Source: Paraspadella gotoi
Taxonomy: Eukaryota > Chaetognatha
DNA length: 64,000 nt
Reading direction: 5' to 3'
Assembly: GCA_051294375.1 (NCBI GenBank)
Contig: CM119269.1
Span: 22,307,808-22,371,807, forward strand
Positions 33,354 to 41,098 of the stretch are shown in pieces. The notes beneath the pieces are model-generated. The model was not told the DNA's origin. It ran no database searches and saw only the letters and a list, made by a program, of their open reading frames with translations. Within the stretch, counting starts at the first letter, position 1; every line of letters begins with the position of its first letter. The translations under genes were made by a program, and so were the position numbers.

Positions 33354-35907
33354 GTGAATATGAATTTTAAAACTGTTGACGTTTCAGTCAAGGATATAAC
33401 GACTTCCTTTCGCTCTCTTACCCCCCCCAAGTCCCTCTAATGCTCCAATACGGCAATACAATACAATACAATACTCTAATGCCCCTATAACTATACTATA
33501 ACTATACTATAACTATAACTATAACTATACTCTAATGCCTATAACTAACCCTTCCCATCCCTCCCCCCATTCGAATAAAGGCGCTGAAGAGCTGGACAAC
33601 GCCTCCTTCGATCTGGCGTCGCTCCGCAAACCGCGCGATCCATCGCTCGCTCTCGCCGACGAGACGCTGGTGGCTGCGCGGCGGCTGGGGCTGCCGATGC
33701 GGTTCGGCGGGAAATCGGCGGAGGAACCGGAATACGTCTTGGAGGCGGAAGTGGAACCGGAAGGTGAGGATGAGGTTTGGAAGGATTCGGCCAATCATAG
33801 ATCGAAATGGATTTAACGGAAGATTTAAAGGACAGAGTCAATTCAATTTTTACTGATGGTATCGTTAATGTTACCCCACGAAGAACTGCATTGTCATCAT
33901 AATTTACGTATTATACTTATTAAGTATAGTATTTTTTGATTTATTGAATAAACCTCGTAACGACATTTCCCCGCCAGGCGTCGACGACGTCATCCATCGT
34001 CGACTCCGCGCTGCAGCAGACGATCCCAACAGGCCGCCCTTCGACACGGTCGTCGAGTTCTTGGAGGAAGGAGAAGGCAGCGTAGCGGGTGAGGCGAGAG
34101 GAGGGGGATAGCAGCGTTGCGGGTGACGTTCAGGAAAGGGGAGGGCAGCGTAGCGGGTGAGGCAAGGGGAAGGGGCACAACAGCCAGCTTCGGCGCAGTG
34201 ATGTTCAGGAATGGCAGGGGCAGCGTAGCGGGTGAGGTGAGGGGAGGGCAGGGGATAGCAGCGTCGCGGGTGACGTTCAGGAAATGGAAGGGCAGCGTCG
34301 CGGGATTAGCGATGGCAGCGTAGCATATTAGATAGTTATTGTCCTTGTCCTTCTTGGCTTTGTCTCTCACATGGACTCTTATTTGGGTTCTTTATGACAT
34401 CCGCTTATGATCTCTTCTCCGGTGACCCACAAGAATTGACCACGCCCCTCACCACAACCTTCCCTTTCCCCACAACAGGCACACTCTCCACAGTCTCGTC
34501 CTGCGGCTTCGATGTTCCCTTCAACGTGGAGAAGTTGAGAAGTTGGGGACACAAGTTCGATCATCTCAAGGATTTGTGAGTCGAGGAGTTGGATGGGGAT
34601 TTAACGGGAGTTGCATTAAGATTTATTAGATTATTATTATTAGATTATTAGATTTAGATTAGAGTCATAATGTAAAATAAATTAACAAAGGGTTTATATT
34701 TTGTAAAATTAATAATATAATGATATTTATATTCGCAGAAAATATAGATTTATAATAGGATTTAGATTTACTTTAGGATTAACCTTTGCTTATATATTTG
34801 AATAAAGAGTTAGATTTACAATAAGATTTATCGTTGCAATGGGTTCATATTCACAATAAGATTTAAATTTAAAAAAATAATTTAGATTTACTTTAGGATT
34901 TACATTTATTATAACTCAATTTTCGGGCCACAAGATCAAAAGTATTAGCCAAAAATGTACAAATTGCATTATTATACTTAATAATAATGTTGGATAATTT
35001 TATCATTTTATCATTTTATTACATTTTCTATTTTCCATTCAGATATTTGGGAGACGTCGCCTCCAGCACCGACGAAGATCGAACGCCAGTCCGTCAACCA
35101 ACAGACCGACAAACCCGACGCCCGCTTCATCCAGACCGACAAAGACATCCAGACCGACAAAGGCCTTCAGACCGACAAAGGCCTTCAGACCGACAAAGGC
35201 ATCCAGACCGACAAAGGCCTTCAGACCGACAAAGGCATCCAGACCGACAAAGGCCTTCAGACCGACAAAGGCATCCAGACCGACTGAGACAACAAGACCT
35301 ACAGAATCATCCCTCGCTCCTGTACGAACGCACGCTCCAGTACGAGGCTCCATCCAGTGACCTGCTCCAGCACGATTCTCTTCCACGTCAGCCAATACAC
35401 AATCTTTCCATCCACTCAAGCGACCAGCTCCAACACGCATCGCTTCCACGTCAGCCAATTCACCATCCCTCCCACTCCAGCGACCAGCTCCAGCCCCAGC
35501 GTCTCGCTCCTCTAGTCAAGACTTTCTACGTGGAGCGACGAGACGACTCCAGCGACTCTGACGTCAAAAGCTTCAGCAGCGTCTCCACCGTGGCGTCGGG
35601 CGGGCGGGCAGAGCGGCGCGGGCGAAGGAGGCGGGCCGAGCCCGGATCCGACAGGGCAGAGTTGAGATGGCCGGTCGGTCGGTCTCTCTCGACGCCCTCG
35701 CCCCGAGAGGGCGGGTTGAGGGCTTCGACTCCGTCGGGCACGATGAGGGCAGCCACCCCGTCGGGCACGCTCCGGATCGTTTCGTCGACGCCTTCGCCTC
35801 TAGACGTGGCCGCTTTGGAACGGTCTGTCGATCCGAGGTGGACGAGAAGAGGGGAGACGTCGACGACGACGACGACGACGATAAAGACGACGACGATGAG
35901 ACGATGA
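15156..35907 (+). CDS. Classical cadherin, gene A (13 exons, about 1010 residues)
   Basis: Cell-cell adhesion receptor of the plasma membrane. Exons: 15156-15421, 16530-16709, 19482-19742, 21197-21394, 21673-21910, 22375-22597, 23050-23152, 23554-23694, 24016-24184, 33581-33763, 33978-34088, 34479-34575, 35043-35907. A Leu-rich signal peptide is followed by four cadherin repeats with the motifs [24 protein letters not shown] and [10 protein letters not shown]. Next come one membrane helix, a juxtamembrane p120 motif ([14 protein letters not shown]) and a catenin-binding segment ([27 protein letters not shown]). The start was chosen for the signal peptide. Phases match paralogue gene C. Oddities: one-base frame breaks in exon 3 (near 19560 and 19605) and exon 5 (near 21780 and 21890), no AG before exon 4, and an unusually long repeat-bearing tail. 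The complete DMGDH gene sits in intron 9. Sequencing error or early decay are both possible. Confidence 0.85.
15422..16529 (+). repeat. Intron 1 of gene A: AAGAC pentamer array and AAAG/TAA microsatellites
   Basis: ACAAG/AAGAC pentamers fill about 15470-15690. AAAG repeats at 16360-16418 pass directly into TAA repeats at 16420-16490, 40 bases before the exon 2 acceptor. A CTGCAATATGCAAATGAG block (16327-16344) carries an octamer-like core that recurs in gene C introns. Confidence 0.85.
16848..17085 (+). repeat. CT-rich satellite, left part, in intron 2 of gene A
   Basis: Interrupted CTCTCC and CCCTCTCT units. The same satellite resumes at 18255, after a block of quite different composition. 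Confidence 0.85.
17086..18254. other. High-complexity block inside the CT satellite
   Basis: About 1.17 kb with balanced base composition, no tandem repeat, no recognisable protein in any frame, no obvious inverted ends and none of the dispersed repeats seen elsewhere. Both flanks are the same CTCTCC satellite. The longest open frame (17863-18297, minus) runs into satellite and has no recognisable motif. Origin unknown: foreign insertion, old unique intron DNA or base-calling noise. Confidence 0.6.
18255..19480 (+). repeat. CT-rich satellite, right part, ending at the exon 3 acceptor of gene A
   Basis: More than 1.2 kb of CTCTCC, CTCTCCCC and CGTCTC variants. Its pyrimidine richness continues right up to the acceptor AG at 19480-19481, so it acts as an exceptionally long polypyrimidine tract. 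The long open frames across it are Ser-Leu-Pro or Arg-Glu-Gly runs and not genes. Confidence 0.9.
19805..19930 (+). repeat. SINE-like dispersed element, copy 4
   Basis: Opposite orientation to copies 1 and 3. Contains GCCTCCATCACTCTTACAAG, AATCAAGACTCTCACG and GTTTATTCACTCCC, 60 bases downstream of exon 3 of gene A. Confidence 0.6.
20160..20455 (+). repeat. CCCCATC/AATCCC-type short tandem array
   Basis: Irregular units of CAATCCCCATCC type in intron 3 of gene A, merging into the 32-base minisatellite that follows. Confidence 0.85.
20456..21045 (+). repeat. 32-base minisatellite in intron 3 of gene A
   Basis: Roughly 17-18 copies of a unit containing CCTAGAGCAGTCATGCCCTG followed by TCAATCTCAATC, with scattered one-base indels. 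It is not CRISPR-like: there are no unique spacers. Confidence 0.9.
22772..22945 (-). repeat. SINE-like dispersed element, copy 5
   Basis: Begins CCAGGTACTCTGGGAGTGAA and continues with an expanded GAGACTGTGAGA stretch and GAGTCTTCACTGAAAGCTTG. The 3' half is diverged. It lies in intron 6 of gene A. Confidence 0.55.
23245..23440. mobile_element. MITE-like element with telomere-like interior
   Basis: Left end CAAAGCGGCCCCATTTCA, then GAGGTTAGGGTGAG and repeated GAGATTGGGTTA units, then a weak right end GGATAAAAAGCCCA. It lies in intron 7 of gene A. Confidence 0.45.
24016..24184 (+). CDS. Gene A exon 9: membrane span and p120-binding motif
   Basis: Encodes the membrane-proximal start [17 protein letters not shown], a Leu/Ile/Cys helix, a basic stop-transfer cluster (WRRREKKE) and NYCYVEEG. 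The equivalent exon of gene C (52912-53086) starts IGALSLGPFLAILF and ends with the same NYCYVEEG, and both end in phase 1. The Tyr/Glu/Gly core corresponds to the p120-catenin site of classical cadherins. A pure GA tract of about 90 bases follows the donor almost at once. Confidence 0.9.
24413..24418 (-). promoter_or_regulatory. Candidate polyadenylation signal of DMGDH
   Basis: AATAAA on the minus strand, about 130 bases beyond the DMGDH stop codon at 24548-24550. Assigned by position only. Confidence 0.4.
24548..32987 (-). CDS. DMGDH: Dimethylglycine dehydrogenase, mitochondrial (11 exons, 905 residues)
   Basis: Flavoenzyme that demethylates dimethylglycine to sarcosine in mitochondria, passing the one-carbon unit to tetrahydrofolate. 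Exons in transcript order: 32987-32795, 32479-32355, 31266-31117, 30186-29914, 29661-29408, 29180-28975, 28791-28557, 26745-26367, 25777-25183, 25080-25003, 24777-24548. All phases agree and there is no frame break. Residues 1-45 are Arg-rich without acidic residues until Glu35, as in a mitochondrial presequence. FAD site [17 protein letters not shown] starts near residue 83. STWHAAG carries His122, the expected covalent flavin site. FAD-domain motifs [14 protein letters not shown] and [15 protein letters not shown] follow. The aminomethyltransferase-like half contains [22 protein letters not shown] and [10 protein letters not shown], and [16 protein letters not shown] lies in the C-terminal barrel. 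[12 protein letters not shown] favours DMGDH over sarcosine dehydrogenase. The gene is wholly inside intron 9 of cadherin A, on the opposite strand. Confidence 0.94.
25870..26030 (-). repeat. Possible tRNA-derived SINE or tRNA pseudogene
   Basis: On the minus strand GGTCCGGGGTTCTAGCCCGG contains a near-consensus Pol III B box (GGTTCTAGCCC). About 35-45 bases upstream lies TTGGTGCCGGAGGC, usable as a weak A box, and GGAGGC...GCCTCC can pair as an anticodon-like arm. It is unusually G/C-rich for this AT-rich DMGDH intron. No clean cloverleaf with a 7-base acceptor stem was found, so a functional tRNA is unlikely. Confidence 0.35.
26873..26947. repeat. Perfect-looking hairpin (about 30-base arms)
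   Basis: GAAAAAGTTTGAAATAGT... at 26873-26902 is repeated in reverse complement at 26915-26947 with one extra base and a 12-base A/T loop. It lies just before the TAA array that flanks the Penelope-like remnant. Confidence 0.8.
26983..27063 (+). repeat. TAA microsatellite beside the Penelope-like remnant
   Basis: About 25 TAA units with two interruptions, directly abutting the inverted flank at 27061. A similar array (28170-28228) lies about 40 bases outside the opposite flank. Confidence 0.9.
27061..28133 (-). mobile_element. Penelope-like retroelement remnant with inverted flanking repeats
   Basis: Flanks 27061-27219 and 27974-28133 are inverted copies of about 160 bases, nearly identical (shared landmarks CATCGATTTGGGAAACAG and CATTTAGCTGGTTCATTATT). 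The interior encodes, on the minus strand, the C-terminal GIY-YIG endonuclease region typical of Penelope-like elements. No reverse transcriptase domain is present, so this is a 5'-truncated, non-autonomous remnant. Penelope-like elements are known to carry terminal repeats that may be inverted. It lies in the 26746-28556 intron of DMGDH, on the same strand as that gene. Confidence 0.75.
27345..27895 (-). pseudogene. GIY-YIG endonuclease fragment of a Penelope-like element, frame-broken
   Basis: Reading the minus strand down from 27895 gives [19 protein letters not shown], then [11 protein letters not shown], then [18 protein letters not shown]. This has the GIY and YIG triplets correctly spaced around a short Cys-containing insert. 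After a frame change near 27570-27585, the frame [19 protein letters not shown] and then [15 protein letters not shown]...[11 protein letters not shown] continues, a typical Penelope-like C-terminus. A second frame change near 27375 would give the usual [10 protein letters not shown] ending. The upstream reverse transcriptase is absent. No other family I know combines these motifs in this order. Confidence 0.75.
28170..28228 (+). repeat. TAA microsatellite
   Basis: About 19 near-perfect TAA units in the DMGDH intron, outside the right flank of the Penelope-like remnant. Confidence 0.9.
30750..31112. mobile_element. MITE-like element with telomere-like interior, abutting a DMGDH splice donor
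   Basis: Left end ATTTTCCAAAATAGCCTCTT and right end GCGGCGCTTTCGGAAAATAG. The interior has GGATTAGTTTTTAAAGATTAGGG-like blocks. Its right end stops within a few bases of the DMGDH exon 3 donor (exon edge 31117), so the first intron bases may derive from the element. Confidence 0.5.
31386..32215 (+). repeat. 13-base minisatellite in DMGDH intron 2
   Basis: About 60 copies of CTATCCCATCTCA and close variants (CCCATCTTA, CCCATTTCA). The long frame across it on the plus strand is repeat-encoded and not a gene. Confidence 0.95.
33297..33352 (+). repeat. GA microsatellite
   Basis: About 26 uninterrupted GA units, between the DMGDH start and exon 10 of gene A. A short ACTATA array follows at 33480-33530. 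Confidence 0.9.
33581..34575 (+). CDS. Gene A exons 10-12: catenin-binding cytoplasmic region
   Basis: Exon 10 (33581-33763) starts with [17 protein letters not shown], matching the E-D-Y-D-L-S-Q-L region after the p120 site of classical cadherins. Exon 11 (33978-34088) gives [20 protein letters not shown] and [17 protein letters not shown]. Exon 12 (34479-34575) gives [19 protein letters not shown] and [13 protein letters not shown]. Together these align with the beta-catenin-binding segment of classical cadherins (Asp-Pro-x-x-Pro-Pro-Tyr/Phe-Asp; Glu-Gly-x-Gly-Ser; Trp-Gly-x-x-Phe). Exon 12 is 97 bases long, as is its counterpart in gene C. Confidence 0.9.
34089..34325 (+). repeat. Minisatellite that repeats the exon 11 splice donor of gene A
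   Basis: The exon end GGCAGCGTAGCGGGTGAGG, including its GTGAGG donor, recurs at about 34142-34162 and 34220-34240. Weaker GCGGGTGAC copies lie near 34117 and 34265. The intron therefore begins with several decoy donor sites. Confidence 0.8.
35043..35907 (+). CDS. Gene A terminal exon: long repeat-bearing cytoplasmic tail
   Basis: Opens with [15 protein letters not shown], where gene C has MYGGGEDSDEDDDSS. It then runs through a six-residue repeat ([12 protein letters not shown]) and a Gln/His/Pro-rich stretch with a twice-used SLPRQPIH, then reaches [18 protein letters not shown], which resembles SVSDSDKRSLPSVASP in gene C. That resemblance on the far side of the repeat supports the reading frame. 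The final 20 residues are GAC/ACG microsatellite. The tail is about 290 residues, against about 54 in gene C. Confidence 0.75.
35134..35289 (+). repeat. Coding 18-base minisatellite in gene A
   Basis: About nine copies of CAGACCGACAAAGGCCTT / CAGACCGACAAAGGCATC. The unit is a multiple of three, so copy-number changes keep the frame. Confidence 0.9.
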
Positions 35908-36075
35908 TGATGATGATTATGACATGATGATGATGATGGTGAAGACGACGACGATGAGACGATGATGATGATGATTATGACATGATGATGGTGATGGTAA
36001 AGACGACGACGATGAGACGATGATGATGATGATTATGACATGATGGTGATGGTGAAGACGACGACGATGATGACG
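35850..36075 (+). repeat. GAC/GAT array with three copies of a 57-base higher-order unit
   Basis: The order GACGACGACGATGAGACGAT, then a GAT run, then TATGACATGATG repeats three times. It begins inside the last codons of gene A and runs into its 3' UTR. Confidence 0.85.
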
Positions 36076-36249
36076 TCTGCAATCATGAAATAACTGAGTA
36101 AAGATGACAAAAATGATGACAAAGTTGATCATTAATTCAAGATGACAGGTTAACTCTACTACCTAATAATGATGTAAAGATGAGACGTGAGACGGCAGAG
36201 AAACGAACTGATAAGAATTGAGATGATATAACTTTGATGAGAGGAATGT

Positions 36250-36310
36250 CATCGTCGTCGTCGTCGTCGTCATCGTCGTCGTCGTTATCGTCGTCGTCGT
36301 TGTTGTCATT
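36250..36310 (+). repeat. TCG microsatellite
   Basis: Interrupted TCG/TCA trinucleotides in the presumed 3' UTR of gene A. Confidence 0.85.
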
Positions 36311-36671
36311 TTTGTGTCGCCGACGCTAGTTTTGTTTTCTTTAGATTTCGGAATTTGGATATTTTACTGTACGCAGTACAGTAAAGTCGCAGTTTCTTTG
36401 TTTTTTTTTAATCAAATTTAATTAGCTTGATGTCAAATCACAACCTGTTCCGTCAAATTGGTTACAACATTGTAATTAGACAATAATTTGACTTGATTCT
36501 ACTAATAATTGGAGATCACGGTACTAATTATCATGTACCCACCCAAAGTTCTGTTTCTGTATTTTGTTGCTTGTTTCGTATGTAAGCTTGTCTGTAATGC
36601 TTGATACGTCGATATCACGACGATAAACTATTAGAAAATAATAATAATAATAATAATAATAATTATCTATG

Positions 36672-36677
36672 AATAAA
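36672..36677 (+). promoter_or_regulatory. Candidate polyadenylation signal of gene A
   Basis: AATAAA about 765 bases after the gene A stop. Chosen by position only. Confidence 0.3.
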
Positions 36678-36764
36678 TTACGGATGAATGAAAAGCTTTT
36701 AATCATTTGAATATTAGTCAGTATTAGTCAGTATTAATCAGTAAACACTAAGTTAGTTGTCTAT

Positions 36765-37030
36765 TGTGTAATTGTCTATTGTCTAATTGTCTAATTGTCT
36801 ATTTGTCTATTGTCTATTGTCTGTTGTCTAATTGTCTATTGCCCAATTGTCTAATGTCTATTGCAAGTAAAATCCGTTAAAAAGACCGACCCACCACCCT
36901 TAAGACAGACCGACCACTTAAGACAGACCCACCACCCTTAAGACAGACCGACCACTTAAGACAGACCCACCACTTAAGACAGACCCACCACTTAAGACAG
37001 ACCGACCACTTAAGACAGACCGACCATCGG
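36765..37030 (+). repeat. Two short tandem arrays between gene A and gene B
   Basis: A TTGTCTA-type array (36765-36865) is followed by about eight copies of an 18-19-base unit CTTAAGACAGACCGACCA (36890-37025). The second array ends about 195 bases before the start codon of gene B. Confidence 0.85.
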
Positions 37031-37220
37031 CAGGAAAAAAGAAAATTTACGTCTGTATTTAGCCAAGCACAAAAAAATGTAACATAGTAAATCGCGCGTG
37101 CTTGTAAACCGAAACCAGCAAACAGACGACAGTGAATATTTTTTTTTATTGATTCCAAAACGTGACTAGTCAGTTTTCTTCGTGTTTTTCCTCTCAGAAT
37201 CTGAGATTTCCGACCCAAAA

Positions 37221-37546
37221 ATGGCGAGAAGTATTTTAGTTATTATTTTCTTGATTTGGTTTAATTTCGGTGAGATTTTTTAAGTTTAAATGATTTCTTT
37301 TTTGACATGGATGCTTGTCGATCACTTAATCAATTAATCAATTAATTAATTTCAGTCCCAGCGAAACAAGAAATAATCGCAGAATTTTTCCAAAGAAAAA
37401 CCAACGATGAATTCGTCGATCAGCGAATAATATTATTGTAAGTTAATTATGAAAATCATGTTATATCATAATTTATTTTTGAAAAAAAGAAGTAGAAAAA
37501 AATGATATTTTTTTTGTTTTTTAGGAACAATAATAGTAAAAATAAA

Positions 37547-37636
<90 letters not shown>

Positions 37637-40564
37637 TTCTGTCCTTCAGGCGTGGATATAAGACCTTAAAGGAGAAGAATTCTGATGAATTTTCGATCTT
37701 GGGACAAACTGGACAAATTCACTTCAGAAAATATTTCGGTCCTGATGGCAAAAGTAAACAATTCCATTTCTATCAATTAGCTTATCCTTATATTTGTATC
37801 TAACAGTGATAATTTACCAAAGTTCCCCATTTTAGGTTAAATTCAGAATTAACTTTTTTTTAATTTATGTATTAGGTTAATTGGTTAAAGATAAGGGATC
37901 AGTTAGGGATTTTGATTAAGGGTTACAGATTTTAGAAAAAGGGTTAAGGATTTTGGGTTTAGGGATAAGAATAAAGATTAAGATTAAGATTAAGAAAATA
38001 AGAGTAAAGATTAAGATTAGGAAGATAAGATTAAGGATTAAGATTAACATTAACATTAAGGGGATAAGATTAAGGATTAAGATTAAGATCAAGGGGATAA
38101 AATTTAAGATTAAGATTAAGGGGTTAAGATTAAGGAATTAAGATTAAGTTGTCAGATTAAGGATTAAAATTAGATTAAGAGTTAATGATTAAGGATTAAG
38201 TCCAAGATTAAGGGATACGATTAAGGATTCCGTTTTGGGATTATGGATAGTTTTATTGTTTTAACAATCTTATTTTCAACCTACTCTTCATTTTCTTTTC
38301 ACACATGCGTCTTCTCCGATCCTCAGCCAACAACAACAACAACAACAATAATACCATCATGATTCTTCGTCCCAAACGTGTCAACTGGTCACCTCATTTC
38401 ACTTTTTCCTTCAACGTCTTTCCGCTCGACACCAACTCAACTTCCGCCGGATGCCTCTTCTCCTATGGATCGGAGGATTTTCCGGCGCCGACGGAAACGG
38501 CCGGATCGGGATCTCGAGAAAATGATGACCCATCATCGACGGGTCTCGGGTTGGTCATCGAGTCGACGAACGAGTTGAAGATCTCCGTAAAAACTACCGA
38601 AGGCAACTTCGTTTCTGGAGGGAGACTCAGAGAAAACAATTGGAATCACGTGAGAGAGAGATCGTCGGGTTTTTAACTTAGATTGGTCAATGGTCATTGG
38701 TTAATGGTCAATTGCTCAATTGGTCAATTGGTCAATGGTCAATGGTCAATTGGTCAATGCTCAATTGGTCAATGCTCAATTGGTCAATGCTCAATTGGTC
38801 AATGCTCAATTGGTCAATGGTCAATGGTCATGATTAAATGTCTTTACATTTTTATCCAGGTAATGTTTTTTCAAAGGAATAAACAAGAATTTGATCTCAT
38901 GATCAATGGAATAATTGAAAGCAGAAACAAGTTGACTTCAGGGTCGAATTTGCTGACCAATGGGCGGTTTCTTGTCGGGCGGTGTCAGGTATCGGACCTG
39001 CAAGGACGGGGAGTGGGATGTTTTAGTACCAAGTAAAATAACAAACTAATCTAATTGCCATTAATTAGGATAGACCGTAAGTAAATTTTAAAGTTTTTCT
39101 TAAAGTGCTAATTTTTGGGACCAACTTTTCCAAAGTCTTAAATTTATAGAATTAAGTTTGTTTTTTAACTTTTAAGATTAGGGTGGGCATAGGGATATGG
39201 TTAAAGTTTTGGTTAGGTATTTGGGATAGGGATTAAGGTTTAGGATTAAAGTTAGGAATTTGATTAAACATTTAAAGGAGATAAGGGTTGTATTCCATTG
39301 TAATTTTATTTATTTTTTGTTATGACTATTTAGCAAGGAGACGCCGGAGCAGAGATTTTCTTCGGTTGCATCTCGGATGTCAAGATGTGGCAGAAATATT
39401 TTGATCCGAAGAGACTGAAAAATACATTCCCAAAGGGGATAGAGGAAGAGATCAAGGCAGATGGCGTTGCAGGGGACGAGGTTTCAGCGGAGGCGATGGC
39501 GGAGACGACGACGGCTGCTGATGCTGCTGAAGGGCAGCAGCTGTGGCCTCTCAAGCCGGGTCAATTATTACTTTCTTGGCTCAATTCAATTGAAACGAAT
39601 ATCTTGAAACTTTTCGAAGAGAAAGAGTTGATACTGGAATCGCCGAAAGGAGAGATGGTCCGAGTGGGAATGATAATTGATGGTAAAGATTGTGAATAGA
39701 AGAAGACTCCCTCACAGTCCCGTTTATTCACTCCCAGAGTACCTGGCTTGACCTTTTAGTGTTTTTTTTACCTGGCGTGACTTTTTAGTGTTTTTTTTTT
39801 TTTGCGCTATATTTTGATTTGTAAGGTGCAAATAAATATAACCAAAGTGTTAACATGTCATAAGTGTTATTCTTTTTCCAGAACTTTTTTTAAACAAGGA
39901 CCCCATTTTTTTTTTATTCTTTAACCAAATTTTAATTTTAAAATTTAACTTTAATCAATCATTAACCCTAATTCATAACGCTTATTCGCTAACCTAATTC
40001 ATAAACCGTTCCCTAAACCCAAATCATTAATTAATCTTTAACCCCGGCCACTAACCACTTTAGTTCCTAATCCTACTTTAACCCTAATATCTAACCTAAT
40101 CTCAAACCCTGATATTTAACCTAAATAATAATCTAATCCTTATCCCTAACCTTTATTATTTAAACCTAAAAATTAACTTAATTATGAATAAAGGATGAAT
40201 TGGTGCTTTCTGGGAAAATAAGACCAAACGAAAGAACGAGATGAGAAACTATTAATATTAATATTTAACTAATTACATTTGATTAATATTATTAATGATT
40301 ATGTTATTTCATTAATTGGTCCAAAATTTTGATTCTATCAAAACAGGAATATCTACGGACAATTTATTTATAATTTCTATATGTACAACATAAGAAATCT
40401 AAAGTAAAATCTAATCTATTCAAATCTAATCTAAAATCGTGAACGACGACGACGACGACAACGACGACGACGACAACGACGACGATGTAGACACAGAGAC
40501 TAATCGATCGATTTTTTCTTCTTTTATTTTCTTTTTAGATTTCGGGTTCGATTGTTGCGCTTAA
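37221..40564 (+). CDS. Secreted LamG/concanavalin-like protein, gene B (7 exons, 353 residues)
   Basis: Exons: 37221-37269, 37356-37437, 37650-37753, 38327-38649, 38860-38988, 39334-39682, 40539-40564; all phases join without a frame break (1062 bases). A start in good context (AAAAATGGCG) opens a signal peptide (MARSILVIIFLIWFNF). There is no membrane span. Residues about 90-250 look like a LamG/pentraxin-type beta sandwich: HFTFSFNVFPLD, GLGLVIESTNELKISV, NNWNHVMFFQRNKQEFDL and EIFFGCISDVKMW, the last being the typical final strand of such domains. Residues 80-87 are eight asparagines from an AAC repeat at the exon 4 border. The C-terminal third is Ala/Glu-rich and ends FDCCA. The exact family, ligand and function are not recognised. 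Confidence 0.8.
37545..37636 (+). repeat. TAA microsatellite just before exon 3 of gene B
   Basis: About 30 TAA units ending 13 bases before the exon 3 acceptor. Confidence 0.9.
37825..38240 (+). repeat. GATTAAG-type telomere-like array in intron 3 of gene B
   Basis: Starts with CCAAAGTTCCCCATTTTAGG, resembling a MITE-like end, then GGGATTAAGATTAAG-type units over 300 bases. A matching right end is not clear. Confidence 0.6.
38690..38832 (+). repeat. 15-base tandem repeat in intron 4 of gene B
   Basis: About nine copies of TCAATTGGTCAATGC and variants. Confidence 0.9.
39703..39757 (+). repeat. SINE-like element fragment, copy 6
   Basis: Only the end with GTTTATTCACTCCCAGAGTA and CCTGGCTTGAC remains, directly after exon 6 of gene B. 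Confidence 0.5.
39890..40225. mobile_element. MITE-like element with telomere-like interior
   Basis: Left end AGGACCCCATTTTTTTT and right end GAATTGGTGCTTTCTGGGAA. The interior has CTAACCTAATCTCAAACCCT-like blocks. It lies in intron 6 of gene B. Confidence 0.5.
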
Positions 40565-40650
40565 CTTCGGAGGAGGAGAAGGCAACAGTGACGACGACGA
40601 CGACGACGACGATAACGATAACGACGACGACGACGACGATGGAATCTTAT
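40440..40650 (+). repeat. GAC microsatellites flanking the last exon of gene B
   Basis: GACGACGACAAC arrays at 40440-40490 (in the intron) and 40588-40640 (just after the stop). The terminal exon is very short, with 26 coding bases. Confidence 0.85.
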
Positions 40651-41002
40651 TAACTTCTATTTTTAAATTGCCTTCAAAGTTGTACTAAGAGTTAGAGTTA
40701 GAGTCTTTACCATTTACAATTTAAACGATAAAATATCGAAATAATCTTGTTACAAAAGCCACAACCTTCGAACGATCTGCAATGTTTTTTTCATGTTTTT
40801 ACTTTTTAAAAAAAATCTGCTTTCAGAAGTCGATATATTTTTGATTTTCCAATTTAGTTCACAGAGTATGATTCGGTAACACGTTCGCGTTTAAGAGGTT
40901 GACGACTTGATCTCGTCTAGCCGGGTTTCGAAAAATTCTGAGGCGGCGCATCTGCGCTCGTCTCTGTCATTTCTACCCCCGGGGTTAATCAAAACCCCCG
41001 AG

Positions 41003-41050
<48 letters not shown>

Positions 41051-41098
41051 CTCTCTTGGGGTCATCCAACGATTCCGATGAAAAAAAAAAGAAACTTG

